Positions 6,688 through 14,065 of a stretch of DNA of 46,573 nt are shown in pieces; position 1 is the stretch's first letter; each line of letters starts with the position of its first letter. The position numbers and the translations under genes are program-made. The notes beneath the pieces were generated by a model. That model was not told where the DNA came from, ran no database searches, and saw nothing but the letters and a program-made list of their open reading frames with translations. This DNA comes from a virus. Location of the stretch: positions 1-46,573 of the IMG/VR virus record IMGVR_UViG_3300022562_000313. The stretch is one strand, 5' to 3'.

Positions 6688-7454
6688 AAGCGTGGCGGCA
6701 CCTAAACATAGCCTTCGGGCTTATTAACGTCCCTGTAGGTATCTCTCCCCTCGTGGAACCCTCAGGGATTAGTGGTTCGTATGTGTGTTCGGAGCATCAC
6801 AACAAGCTAACAACGCACTATGACTGCCCTAATTGTGAGGGTGTCATCCCTGAACGGGTCAAGGCTTACACTAACTCTAAGGGAGAGGCCGTCATCCTGA
6901 CGGAGGGCGACCTGCCCACGGTGCCTAAGTCTGACCACACGCTAAAGCTAGACACGTTCATTCCTGTGACGGAGGTAGATCCCGTCTACTTCAACAAGAC
7001 ATACATCCTCTACCCTAAGAACAACGAGTCAGTAGCAGAAGTCAAGGGCTTTAAGCTACTGCAAGAGGCGCTCTCGTCTACCGACCTGGCCGCTGTAGGT
7101 AGCGTCCTTCTAGACAAGAGCCCCGTGCCTGCCCTTGTTAGGTATAGCCCTGTGGCGGGTACGATTGTGCTGCACACCTGCCACTACCAGTCTGAGCTAT
7201 CCGAGACTAAACTTAATACGGTCTTGGGATATCAGACAGGAGTGGACGTGCCCACTAAAGAGCTAGACATGGGCAAGGCTATCATCCAGAGTGCGGTGTC
7301 CTCCTGGGATATCACGGTGTACTCTAACGAGTATGCGGATAGCCTAAAGGAAGTGATCGAAGGCAAGAAGCAGCCTCGCAGTAAGAAGAAGGCTAAGACA
7401 CAAGAGGCTGACCCCGGTAAGCTCATCGAAGAGATGTTTAAGGGGATCAAATGA
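6684..7454 (+). CDS. ku: Ku-type DNA end-binding protein
   Basis: The 256-residue product begins MKAWRHLNIAFGLINVPVGI, the typical opening of the prokaryotic Ku core, and continues through the beta-barrel region with a Cys/His patch (SEHHNKL, YDCPNCEG) to a basic C-terminal tail (QPRSKKKAKT). Bacterial Ku forms a ring-like dimer on double-strand ends and recruits ligase D. In mycobacteriophages Omega and Corndog a phage Ku is known and has been linked to circularising genomes with short cohesive ends using host LigD. No ligase gene is visible in this window, so host ligase would be needed. Starts by ATGA overlap with the upstream gene. Confidence 0.92.
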   Translation: MKAWRHLNIAFGLINVPVGISPLVEPSGISGSYVCSEHHNKLTTHYDCPNCEGVIPERVKAYTNSKGEAVILTEGDLPTVPKSDHTLKLDTFIPVTEVDPVYFNKTYILYPKNNESVAEVKGFKLLQEALSSTDLAAVGSVLLDKSPVPALVRYSPVAGTIVLHTCHYQSELSETKLNTVLGYQTGVDVPTKELDMGKAIIQSAVSSWDITVYSNEYADSLKEVIEGKKQPRSKKKAKTQEADPGKLIEEMFKGIK

Positions 7455-7519
7455 TAACCATACTTGTCGTAGCCTTCGTGGTCGCGGCAATTCTCTTCGG
7501 TGCTAGTTATCTGATGTAG
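7451..7519 (+). CDS. 22-residue single-span membrane peptide
   Basis: ATG at 7451 overlaps the Ku stop (ATGA), and the frame runs 22 codons to TAG. The peptide is one continuous hydrophobic helix (ITILVVAFVVAAILFG) with a short Ser-Tyr tail. It has no ribosome binding site of its own beyond coupling to Ku (AAGGGGATC upstream). It could be a genuine microprotein or a chance hydrophobic frame; the exact ATGA overlap favours the former. Confidence 0.4.
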   Translation: MITILVVAFVVAAILFGASYLM

Positions 7520-7538
7520 CCCCACCGTCCGGCAGGGG

Positions 7539-7547
7539 TGCTATAAA
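7539..7547 (+). promoter_or_regulatory. Candidate extended -10 promoter before the exonuclease
   Basis: TGC-TATAAA gives an extended -10 with five of six matches. No -35 match is apparent. Transcription would begin near 7554, inside the loop of the hairpin at 7545-7572, giving a leader of about 23 bases. The same TGC-TATAA core occurs in the strong leftward promoter. Confidence 0.3.
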
Positions 7548-7572
7548 GGGGGCTGAGAAATCGGCCCCCTTT
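7545..7572 (+). terminator. Strong hairpin directly before the exonuclease start codon
   Basis: A perfect 9-bp stem, AAAGGGGGC (7545-7553) and GCCCCCTTT (7564-7572), encloses a 10-base loop and is followed by ATATATG, the start of the next gene. It resembles a rho-independent terminator with a short T-run. It also occupies the place of the ribosome binding site of the gene at 7577, so it may act as attenuator, translational block or both. Confidence 0.6.
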
Positions 7573-7576
7573 ATAT

Positions 7577-8443
7577 ATGACAAAGATACCATACGATGAC
7601 CTAATTCAGGACTGTCTGGACGATCTTAATAGACCGGCCGATAGATTCCTTCATTGTTCCTCAGACATTGTAGGTAGCCTACGCCACGCGCAGCTTAGGG
7701 CTGCTGGTGTACCTCTGCCTAAGCGTCCCATCACCGACTCTATTAGACTAACCACGGGTACGCTGTGGCATGAGTTTCTACATGAGGGACTTAAGCGCCA
7801 GGGTGTTCCTATCCTGACGGAGATAAACGTAGACGAGGGACTACCTGACGGGTGGAGCGGTACTGCTGACTGGCTCATTTGGAATAAGGGTAAGAGACGC
7901 TTCGACCTGACCGACCTTAAGACTACTAAGGGTGAGGGTATGTCGTTCCTCGGGACGGAGCCTAAGGAGGAACATCACGCTCAGGCTTCCGCGTATTACT
8001 ACGCACTAGTTAATATGGGCTACCCGATGTCCGATGATATACACGTCCTGTATCTGCCTATGAATCAGCCGACGTGGAAGAACAGCGCCCAAGTGGGCCC
8101 CGTCGTATTGTCAGCGAGGCCACTTGAATACAACGCATTGAATATAAAGATGCGTAACAGGGCGAGGAAGATGGAGCAGTTTCTATATGAGTTCGATCAC
8201 ACAGGTAACTTACTGAATCCGTATCTAGCTGAGCCTATGGAGCGAGTGCAGAAGATGAATAGCAGATTTGAGGTTAGTCTGAATCCGCATTGGCTCACCA
8301 AGTACTGCCCTTACCCCGACAATCTATGCAACTGCAATACACAAAAGACTACGAAGATAGGAGAATGGAGAAATGGCGACGCAGGATGGCAGTACCTCCC
8401 CCGACGCGGCTATGAATCTATCAAGCCCAATCTACGACCCTAA
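7577..8443 (+). CDS. PD-(D/E)XK exonuclease, Cas4/RecB-like
   Basis: The 288-residue protein shows the order of motifs expected for this fold: an early His (LWHEFLHE, H65), GTAD (D98), DLTDLKTTK (D113, K115) and QASAYYY (Q136 to Y142). A Cys cluster near the end (CPYPDNLCNCN) might bind metal or an iron-sulphur cluster as in Cas4/AddB-type enzymes. It would resect DNA 5' to 3' and make single strands for the annealing protein encoded next. No Shine-Dalgarno is visible: the ATG follows the hairpin at once, and no better start exists downstream. Confidence 0.82.
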   Translation: MTKIPYDDLIQDCLDDLNRPADRFLHCSSDIVGSLRHAQLRAAGVPLPKRPITDSIRLTTGTLWHEFLHEGLKRQGVPILTEINVDEGLPDGWSGTADWLIWNKGKRRFDLTDLKTTKGEGMSFLGTEPKEEHHAQASAYYYALVNMGYPMSDDIHVLYLPMNQPTWKNSAQVGPVVLSARPLEYNALNIKMRNRARKMEQFLYEFDHTGNLLNPYLAEPMERVQKMNSRFEVSLNPHWLTKYCPYPDNLCNCNTQKTTKIGEWRNGDAGWQYLPRRGYESIKPNLRP

Positions 8444-9017
8444 GCCTACGACGGGCAGCATCGGGATGCAATGGGATGGAACCACTAAGCAGTACGTTGC
8501 TATACAGGGCATGAATACCACGCTTCCTACTACTAACCCCGTAGAGAACCTTAAACGAGGTGCTGAGAAGTTCCCGGTTGAGGACACTCGGCAGCGCCAA
8601 GGACCGGGCGGGATCATGCTTGACTATATCCCTATCGAGAAAGTCTTGGCTCGTCTTGCTGAGATCGATCCAGCTTATGAGATTGAGGTTAGAAAAACTA
8701 TCGTTGAAAAGGATGTAAATTATTGGGTCGTCTTTGTTCAACTCGATCTTCTGATGCACGGTCGGTCAATTTCGGGAACGGGGTCAGGGGCTAGTTCTGA
8801 CTCCGACATGGCGATCAAGACAGCGCACAGCGAGGCGATCAAGAACGCTGCTAAGAACGGCTGGCATGTCGGGCTCTATCTATGGGACGAGAGCGAGCGT
8901 GAGCTACTCGCAGAGGAACGGGCTGGCGGGTCTAGAAAGGGGGCGAAGCCGCCGCCGAAGAGGGTAAAGTCGCGTCCTGTGCCTGCTCCTACCGAAGTGG
9001 AAGGATTCGACGGATGA
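8373..9017 (+). CDS. Rad52-like single-strand annealing recombinase
   Basis: Start ATG at 8373 follows AGGAGA and overlaps the exonuclease gene by 71 bases. The core (about residues 70-175) runs from QRQGPGGIMLDYIPIEKV through a beta-sheet region to SDSDMAIKTAHSEAIKNAAK and GWHVGLYLWDE, a layout like the Rad52/Sak family, where a conserved T-x-A-x-x-x-A-x-K-R-A helix is followed by G-x-x-L-Y. Residues 185-214 form a disordered basic/Pro tail, possibly for SSB contact. Paired with the exonuclease and SSB it makes a complete recombination module. Confidence 0.78.
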   Translation: MATQDGSTSPDAAMNLSSPIYDPKPTTGSIGMQWDGTTKQYVAIQGMNTTLPTTNPVENLKRGAEKFPVEDTRQRQGPGGIMLDYIPIEKVLARLAEIDPAYEIEVRKTIVEKDVNYWVVFVQLDLLMHGRSISGTGSGASSDSDMAIKTAHSEAIKNAAKNGWHVGLYLWDESERELLAEERAGGSRKGAKPPPKRVKSRPVPAPTEVEGFDG

Positions 9018-9955
9018 TCATAGCTCTAGACACCGAGACTGACAACACCTTCTATCCCTTCTGCGTGACAGAGGCGTGGCGGGATAGCCATGGCGTACTT
9101 AATACGGCCTATCACGACCTGCGTAAACATAACTATACACTAGACCCTAGAAATACCTATGTGTTTCACAATGCGAAGTTCGATCTGCTTGCGCTGTGGA
9201 AGGCGGGCTGCATTGTGGACATGGAGGCTATTAGTTTCCATGATACTGAGACGATGGCTCACCTCATAAACGAACACGCCAAGCGTGGCCTTAAGCATCT
9301 GGCTAGAGAGGAGCTTGGCATGAACACCACGTCAGAGGAAGCCCTTAAGCAGTATATAAAGGATAACAAGATGAAGAAGTCGGACGGCTACGACAAGATT
9401 CCCGACCACATTATCCAGCCGTATGCTAGGGATGATGCGCTCTATACTCTACTGCTCTACGAGAAGTATGAAGCCTCACTTCCCAAAGACCTGGATCGAT
9501 TGTATAAGCTTGAGCTAAAAGTCACCCGTGTTCTGTTGCGTATGGAACAGGATGGGATGAAGATAGACTTGCATAGGTTGGAGGAACTGCACAAGGAGTA
9601 CTCTGGCAAGCTACTCGACCTAGAATTGGAGCTTCGTCGTATGGTTAACAACGACGAGTTCAATCCTAACTCACCGCAGCAGGTGAAGAAGGTTCTCCTC
9701 GAACAGTACGGCCTTCATGTTCCCGGTACGGGGGAGGAAGTCCTGCTTGCTATCGAGAGTGAGTCGGGGTCTGCCTTCGTGAACAAGCTGTTGGAATACC
9801 GAGGTACCTCAAAGATTCTCCGCACCTACATCGAAGCCCTGAGACGGGAGGTTCAGGCAGCAGGCGGTGGGTACGGTATCTTGACCCCTAACTTTAGACA
9901 ACATGGCGCTCGTACTGGACGCATGAGTAGCGGCGCTATCCAGACAGGAGACTGA
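9014..9955 (+). CDS. DNA polymerase I family A, N-terminal part: 3'-5' exonuclease and thumb
   Basis: The 313 residues carry exonuclease motifs I (DTETD, D6/E8), II (HNAKFD, 52-57) and III (YARDDALY, Y137/D141), then the thumb and the start of the palm up to ARTGRMSSGAI. The frame stops with TGA at 9953-9955 just where the family continues with an NxQNIP motif. There is no 5'-3' exonuclease domain, as is common in phages. The break is not a simple point mutation: the stop is followed by a start with its own ribosome binding site (see next entry). Confidence 0.9.
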   Translation: MIIALDTETDNTFYPFCVTEAWRDSHGVLNTAYHDLRKHNYTLDPRNTYVFHNAKFDLLALWKAGCIVDMEAISFHDTETMAHLINEHAKRGLKHLAREELGMNTTSEEALKQYIKDNKMKKSDGYDKIPDHIIQPYARDDALYTLLLYEKYEASLPKDLDRLYKLELKVTRVLLRMEQDGMKIDLHRLEELHKEYSGKLLDLELELRRMVNNDEFNPNSPQQVKKVLLEQYGLHVPGTGEEVLLAIESESGSAFVNKLLEYRGTSKILRTYIEALRREVQAAGGGYGILTPNFRQHGARTGRMSSGAIQTGD

Positions 9956-10728
9956 TGAACACTCAGAACATTCCCCGCTCTCATGTCATCAAGAGTTGCT
10001 TCGTCCCTAAGCGAGGGCTCTTTATGTTCTTCGACTACTCGCAGATCGAATACCGCTTGCTGGCCTTCTACCTCGACAAGATGGGTTATCCATCCATGGC
10101 CGAGGTCTTTAAGACCGGGCGTGACCTGCAGACGGAGACAGCTAAGGCGATCTACAACGTCACCCGTGAGCCTACACCTGACGAGAGGCACGCAGGTAAG
10201 ACCCTTAACTTCTCCATGATCTACGGAGGCGGAACCAAGACGGTGATGAAGCAGCTAGGCGTGACTCGACCCGAGGCTACGAAGCTGCTCAATGCGTTCC
10301 ACAAACAGTGGCCTGGTATTGGACGACCTACATGGAGCGGTGGCATCCCTTACGTTGACCCGAACACCTTGACTGGTGCGCTACGTCAGAGGTATGCGAA
10401 TAGAGGATACATCAAGACTATCTATGGAAGGCATCTCCATCCTCTGTCGGAGCATAAGATTCTCAATGCCGTGGTGCAGGGTAGTGCGGCTGATCTTATG
10501 CGAGCATCTCTTGTTGCCGTTGACGAATACCTATTTACTAACTCATACAATGATAGAATTGTAAACGTAATCCATGATGAAATTATGGTGGACTGTGCTA
10601 CCACTAGCGAACGTCAATACCGGGTAACTATTCCGTCTCTAATGATCGATCCGCATATCCATGCGGTAGTTCCTATCGAAGTTTCAGTCGCAACATCCAC
10701 TACTAATTGGGGAGATAAACATGAGTGA
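9955..10728 (+). CDS. DNA polymerase I family A, C-terminal part: fingers and palm
   Basis: The ATG at 9955 overlaps the upstream stop (TGATG) and sits behind AGGAG (9946-9950). The 257-residue protein starts MNTQNIPRSH and holds all polymerase motifs: A DYSQIE (27-32, D27), B R78-x3-K82-x3-F86-x3-YG (90-91) and C HDE (207-209). The two halves therefore contain one complete catalytic set. If the conserved spacing is assumed, 17 bases (about 9941-9957) are extra and contain the ribosome binding site, stop and start. Coupled translation would give two subunits that assemble. It ends by overlapping the next gene by 8 bases. Confidence 0.9.
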   Translation: MNTQNIPRSHVIKSCFVPKRGLFMFFDYSQIEYRLLAFYLDKMGYPSMAEVFKTGRDLQTETAKAIYNVTREPTPDERHAGKTLNFSMIYGGGTKTVMKQLGVTRPEATKLLNAFHKQWPGIGRPTWSGGIPYVDPNTLTGALRQRYANRGYIKTIYGRHLHPLSEHKILNAVVQGSAADLMRASLVAVDEYLFTNSYNDRIVNVIHDEIMVDCATTSERQYRVTIPSLMIDPHIHAVVPIEVSVATSTTNWGDKHE

Positions 10729-11074
10729 AGCTATCCCGCCCTATAACGGGCCTAATACTATTCACCCCTCGTCTGCACGGTTCTATGAGCTACTGGATGA
10801 GGCACGTCACACGCACAACCTTAAGCAGCGAGACTATGGTACTGACGATGACCCGTTCGCCAACGTCCGAGCAGGCGAAGCCTTCGGCATCCCTGCCTGG
10901 GTAGGCTGCATGATTCGAGCCAACGACAAGATGCGGAGGATCATGGCGTTCGCAAGGAAAGGCGAGCTTTCTAACGAGTCTCTCCGAGACTCGCTCATGG
11001 ACCTCGCTGTGTATTCGCTCATAGGTATCGTCCTTCTAGAGCAGGAGCAGAAGCAGCCGGGAGGTTTGCCGTGA
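10721..11074 (+). CDS. DUF1599 / nucleotide-modification-associated domain protein
   Basis: The 117-residue protein matches what I remember of this phage family: a YG-x-D-x-DPF-x-N motif (DYGTDDDPFANV), GIPAWVGCMIRANDK, a basic RRIMAFARKG segment and a final ESLRDSLMDLAVYSLIGIVLL helix. The fold resembles all-alpha MazG-type nucleotide pyrophosphohydrolases, so a role in nucleotide metabolism is plausible; family members are often near modified-base or replication genes. The ATG overlaps the polymerase stop (ATGAGTGA). Confidence 0.75.
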   Translation: MSEAIPPYNGPNTIHPSSARFYELLDEARHTHNLKQRDYGTDDDPFANVRAGEAFGIPAWVGCMIRANDKMRRIMAFARKGELSNESLRDSLMDLAVYSLIGIVLLEQEQKQPGGLP

Positions 11075-11169
11075 ACAACGACCCCCTGTGGTGGCACGTT
11101 CTAGTCTATCTAGGATTCTGGACGGGCCTCGTTCTTCTACTCGTGTACGGATGTGGTTCAAGTGCCTAG
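11071..11169 (+). CDS. 32-residue single-span membrane peptide
   Basis: GTG at 11071 overlaps the previous TGA (GTGA) and lies behind GGGAGG with good spacing. The product has a short polar N-terminus (NNDPLWWH), one hydrophobic helix (VLVYLGFWTGLVLLLVYG) and ends CGSSA. The good ribosome binding site and overlap support translation. Function unknown. Its end overlaps the start of the phosphatase gene. Confidence 0.5.
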   Translation: MNNDPLWWHVLVYLGFWTGLVLLLVYGCGSSA

Positions 11170-11566
11170 AAAAGTTAAGCCGATGGTGGCATTGGATTGG
11201 GACGGCACCCTAGTTGAGAACGTGTGGCCTAGGAAGGACGGTATCTGGCTGCCCGGTGCTGTCGATGCGATGAAGGAGTTGGATGAGTTCGCACAGATGA
11301 TCATTCACACGTCTCGTATTGCACCCGTACTGCCTATCTCCCACACCCCTAGAAGCGTGGCCGAGGTGCAGGAGGAGATCAATGAGATTAGACAAAGGCT
11401 GAACAGCATTGGTATGCGCCACGTTAAGATACACACCGACCCATGGAAGCCGTCGGCTGATGTATTTGTGGATGACAGGGCGGTTCACTACGCCGGACGC
11501 AAACAATCATGGAGGAATCTTGTGCCTAAGATCGCCGGAATGTGTGGAGTAAGCTATGATAGATAA
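11153..11566 (+). CDS. HAD-superfamily phosphatase
   Basis: Motif I DWDGTL (15-20), motif II HTSR (52-55) and motifs III/IV K99 with VDD (106-108) are all present, giving a minimal, capless HAD hydrolase of 137 residues. These enzymes remove phosphate from nucleotides, sugars or nucleic-acid ends; the substrate cannot be read from the sequence. The start is uncertain: GTG at 11153, GTG at 11162 or ATG at 11183, none with a strong ribosome binding site. Its end overlaps the primase-helicase ATG. Confidence 0.8.
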   Translation: MVQVPRKVKPMVALDWDGTLVENVWPRKDGIWLPGAVDAMKELDEFAQMIIHTSRIAPVLPISHTPRSVAEVQEEINEIRQRLNSIGMRHVKIHTDPWKPSADVFVDDRAVHYAGRKQSWRNLVPKIAGMCGVSYDR

Positions 11567-12845
11567 GGAGTGGTTTGAGAATGAGCGTGGCATCTCCCAA
11601 AAGACATTGGACTCATTCAATGTTAGAGTCGAGGATGGTACTGCAATCTTTCCCTATGCTACGGGCGAGCGCTACCGCAAACAGGAAGATGGAAAGCGTA
11701 CCTTTGCATGGACAAGTGGCTCCGAAGTCTCTCTATTCAAAAGCCCGAATCCAGCGGGAGCTAAGACGGTATTCCTGTGTGAAGGGGAGACTGACACCAT
11801 GCGTCTGTGGCAAGAGCTTGGCGGAAAGATACCTGTGTACGGACTCCCTGGAATTACTACTTGGAAGTCCTCTTTCACTCCCGAATTCGAAGGGGTGGAG
11901 CGTATCTATATCGTCCTTGACAACGACATAGACTACAACGTAGCGAGCAGAGTAAATGAATCGTATAAACTTATCAGGCAGGACCTTGGATACAGGGCGC
12001 ATCGTATCTACTTGCCCTCGCACACTAAGGATATCTGCGAGTTCTTCAACGCGCACGACCTCGACGCTTTCCGAAAGCTGGTTAGCTCTACGCCCGCTTC
12101 ACGGTTCAAGCCTCTCGACCTCAAGGCAAAGCCGCCGCCTATCAACTGGCTCGTCAAGCAGTTCATATGCAAGGGCGATGTCACTCTTCTTATGGGTAAC
12201 CCTGGACTTGGTAAGTCGTTCCTAGCTATGGACCTGGCGGTATCTATCGCTGAGGGTCATAAGACCTGGCTAGGTATGCCTCTGACTACATCCACTAACC
12301 GTGTTCTCTACATCGATGAGGAAAACCCGGTCGATCTCATCTATGATCGTATGCTTAAGCTCGGGCTCACCGCTAAGGGCGCGACTAACCTGCGCTACCT
12401 GCACCGTCAGTCTATCTGGCTGGACCGTGATCCCGAAGAGGTGTTGGATGAGGCCATGGCTTTCAAGCCCGACCTCATCATCATCGATGCGCTTGCTCGC
12501 ATCCATACGGGGGATGAGAATTCAGCTAACGTGATGGCATCCCTGTTCCGCTCAGGCATTGCACCCCTCGCCAGGGACACCGGGGCTGCCGTCGTAGTGA
12601 TTCACCACGCCGTCAAGGGTGAGCATAGTAACTCGTTCGTCCGGGCTAGAGGTAGTGGAGACATTTCAGCGTCCGTCGATTCCGGTATAGATGTGCGTCC
12701 CACGGGTACCATCGGGAAGTTCAGCGTCTCTATGTATAAGTCCCGTAGGTTCGGTGGGAGCGTTACCTTCGATGTGAAGATCAACGACACGAAGGAAGGC
12801 GGAGTTAAGCTAGAGCGTATGCAACCACAAGGAGAAATCTTCTAA
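11556..12845 (+). CDS. TOPRIM primase - RecA/RepA-type helicase fusion lacking a zinc domain
   Basis: Of 429 residues, 65-130 form a TOPRIM domain (CEGETD 75-80, LDND 121-124) and 195-400 a RecA/RepA-type ATPase with Walker A GNPGLGKS (214-221), Walker B LIIIDA (307-312) and a histidine-containing VVVIHHAVKG sensor. It would prime and unwind at the phage fork. The usual N-terminal zinc-binding domain of T7-type primase-helicases is absent; the protein begins with a short helical segment. The next gene, in TAATG overlap, starts with a zinc ribbon and may supply that function. Confidence 0.85.
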   Translation: MIDKEWFENERGISQKTLDSFNVRVEDGTAIFPYATGERYRKQEDGKRTFAWTSGSEVSLFKSPNPAGAKTVFLCEGETDTMRLWQELGGKIPVYGLPGITTWKSSFTPEFEGVERIYIVLDNDIDYNVASRVNESYKLIRQDLGYRAHRIYLPSHTKDICEFFNAHDLDAFRKLVSSTPASRFKPLDLKAKPPPINWLVKQFICKGDVTLLMGNPGLGKSFLAMDLAVSIAEGHKTWLGMPLTTSTNRVLYIDEENPVDLIYDRMLKLGLTAKGATNLRYLHRQSIWLDRDPEEVLDEAMAFKPDLIIIDALARIHTGDENSANVMASLFRSGIAPLARDTGAAVVVIHHAVKGEHSNSFVRARGSGDISASVDSGIDVRPTGTIGKFSVSMYKSRRFGGSVTFDVKINDTKEGGVKLERMQPQGEIF

Positions 12846-13273
12846 TGCTAAGATGCTTCCGTTGTAAGATCAGCTATCCCGATACCATCGGTATCAAGTG
12901 CCTGGTCTGTCACAAGTCGTTGCTCAAGTTCCATAACGAGTACACGGCTGACGCTAACTGGACGGACAAGGTTAATGCGTATCCGCAGGATGAGACTAAT
13001 CCTGTTGTTGTATACACGCACAAAGAGAATAAGGAGAAGTTCCTGTCTAATGTGGAGCTACTCCGCAACGGGTATAGGAATCTAGAAGTAGGGAAGCTCG
13101 TGCTTGCTCACGACCGTAAGAACGGGGATGAGGTAAGGGTGTACGAGCTAGGCCACTTCCTAGAATCCCTTGGCATGTGGTGGGTTAAGCCTATCAAGGA
13201 AGAGATCAACATGGAAGAGATCACTAAGTTCCTAGAGGAGTTTGAAGATGAAGATGGAAAAGAAGAAGAGTAA
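12845..13273 (+). CDS. Zinc-ribbon protein following the primase-helicase
   Basis: The ATG overlaps the helicase stop (TAATG), with AAGGAGA upstream. The N-terminus is a four-cysteine ribbon, C4-x2-C7 and C19-x2-C22. Residues 30-120 are of mixed composition and the C-terminus is strongly acidic (FEDEDGKEEE). Four-cysteine ribbons at the front of phage primases read the template trinucleotide; here the ribbon is on a separate protein. A primase cofactor role is inferred from context. A transcription-related zinc ribbon is the alternative. Confidence 0.65.
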   Translation: MLRCFRCKISYPDTIGIKCLVCHKSLLKFHNEYTADANWTDKVNAYPQDETNPVVVYTHKENKEKFLSNVELLRNGYRNLEVGKLVLAHDRKNGDEVRVYELGHFLESLGMWWVKPIKEEINMEEITKFLEEFEDEDGKEEE

Positions 13274-13601
13274 CTACGCCATCGGTAGACAGTTCGAGTA
13301 CAAGACGATGAAAGCTCTTCGTCAGATGGGGGCTGTCCATATCGTGCGCTCTGCTTCGAGTAAAGGTATCTTCGACCTCGTGGCCTTCTTCCCTGATGGT
13401 GACGTGTGGTGCGTACAGTGTAAGAAGAACGGGCGGCTGTCTGCTCGTGAACGTGCGGTAATGCAAGAGTTTATGGATGACACGAACAACCTAATCAAGG
13501 TACTCCACGCCTATAACGAACCGGGTGGCGGAGTGAAATGGGAGGGACTAAACCGTGGAACAAAGGGAAGGAAAACTAAAGCATCCGGTGGAGATGTATA
13601 G
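13248..13601 (+). CDS. Hjc-like Holliday junction resolvase (PD-(D/E)XK)
   Basis: The ATG at 13248 lies seven bases behind GAGGAG; the TTG at 13242 is less suitable. The 117-residue protein has the archaeal-Hjc-type arrangement: GRQFEYK (E17), SASSKGIFDLVAF (S38, D43) and VQCKK (Q57, K59). It would cut branched recombination or replication intermediates before packaging. Its start overlaps the acidic tail of the upstream gene and its end overlaps the next gene by 47 bases. Confidence 0.8.
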   Translation: MKMEKKKSNYAIGRQFEYKTMKALRQMGAVHIVRSASSKGIFDLVAFFPDGDVWCVQCKKNGRLSARERAVMQEFMDDTNNLIKVLHAYNEPGGGVKWEGLNRGTKGRKTKASGGDV

Positions 13602-13743
13602 CGGTCGTGTCCTACCAGCAGGGCTCACCGTCCTATTACTCCGCTATGATTCCAAATCACATTCTTACGTCGCAAGACTAAGACATGGTACAGAGAGATT
13701 CATGGTACACGAACTTGACATAAAAGGAGAAGATGATGGCTGA
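13555..13743 (+). CDS. Small basic hypothetical protein (62 aa)
   Basis: GTG at 13555 is nine bases behind GGAGG. The sequence reads as a small beta-rich fold (VLPAGLTVLLLRYDSKSHSY followed by ARLRHGTERFMVHELDI), like many short OB or SH3-like barrels, but I do not recognise a family. It lies between the resolvase and SSB genes and overlaps both. Confidence 0.55.
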   Translation: MEQREGKLKHPVEMYSGRVLPAGLTVLLLRYDSKSHSYVARLRHGTERFMVHELDIKGEDDG

Positions 13744-14062
13744 CACTAAGCCAGTGTACGCAAGCTTTATCGGATTCGTTCAGTTCGATCCTGTGACCCG
13801 GCAGGTTGGGAAGCAGACCGTTCGTAACGTGACGATCAAGACGTTCAATAGTAACAAGATGGTATACCTCACGCTCTGGCCTAGCCACGATCAGGTGCCC
13901 GTTGCTAAGGGTGACCTCCTCGCGGTAGAGGGTAAGTACAACAAGCGCATCTCTAATGGTACTGAGTACCATAACGTAGATGTGTCTCTACTCTCCACGC
14001 TAGGACAGGGTTCAAGGGGCAACCGTACCTCACCTACTACCCAGGATGACGATTGGGCGTAA
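13736..14062 (+). CDS. ssb: Single-stranded DNA-binding protein (OB fold, acidic tail)
   Basis: Of two adjacent ATGs (13733, 13736) the second is better spaced from AAGGAGA. The 108-residue protein has OB-fold strands (ASFIGFVQFDP, VRNVTIKTF, MVYLTLWP, DLLAVEGKYNKR, EYHNVDVSLLSTLG), then a disordered Ser/Thr linker and an acidic end, TQDDDWA, that mimics the protein-docking tail of bacterial SSB. It should coat single strands and interact with the exonuclease/annealing pair and the polymerase. Confidence 0.78.
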   Translation: MADTKPVYASFIGFVQFDPVTRQVGKQTVRNVTIKTFNSNKMVYLTLWPSHDQVPVAKGDLLAVEGKYNKRISNGTEYHNVDVSLLSTLGQGSRGNRTSPTTQDDDWA

Positions 14063-14065
14063 GTC

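Noticed and set aside
9930-9960. Programmed frameshift or sequencing error in the polymerase
   Set aside because: No slippery heptamer is seen, and the junction contains a well-spaced AGGAG and TGATG, which fits deliberate re-initiation better. Read data would settle it.
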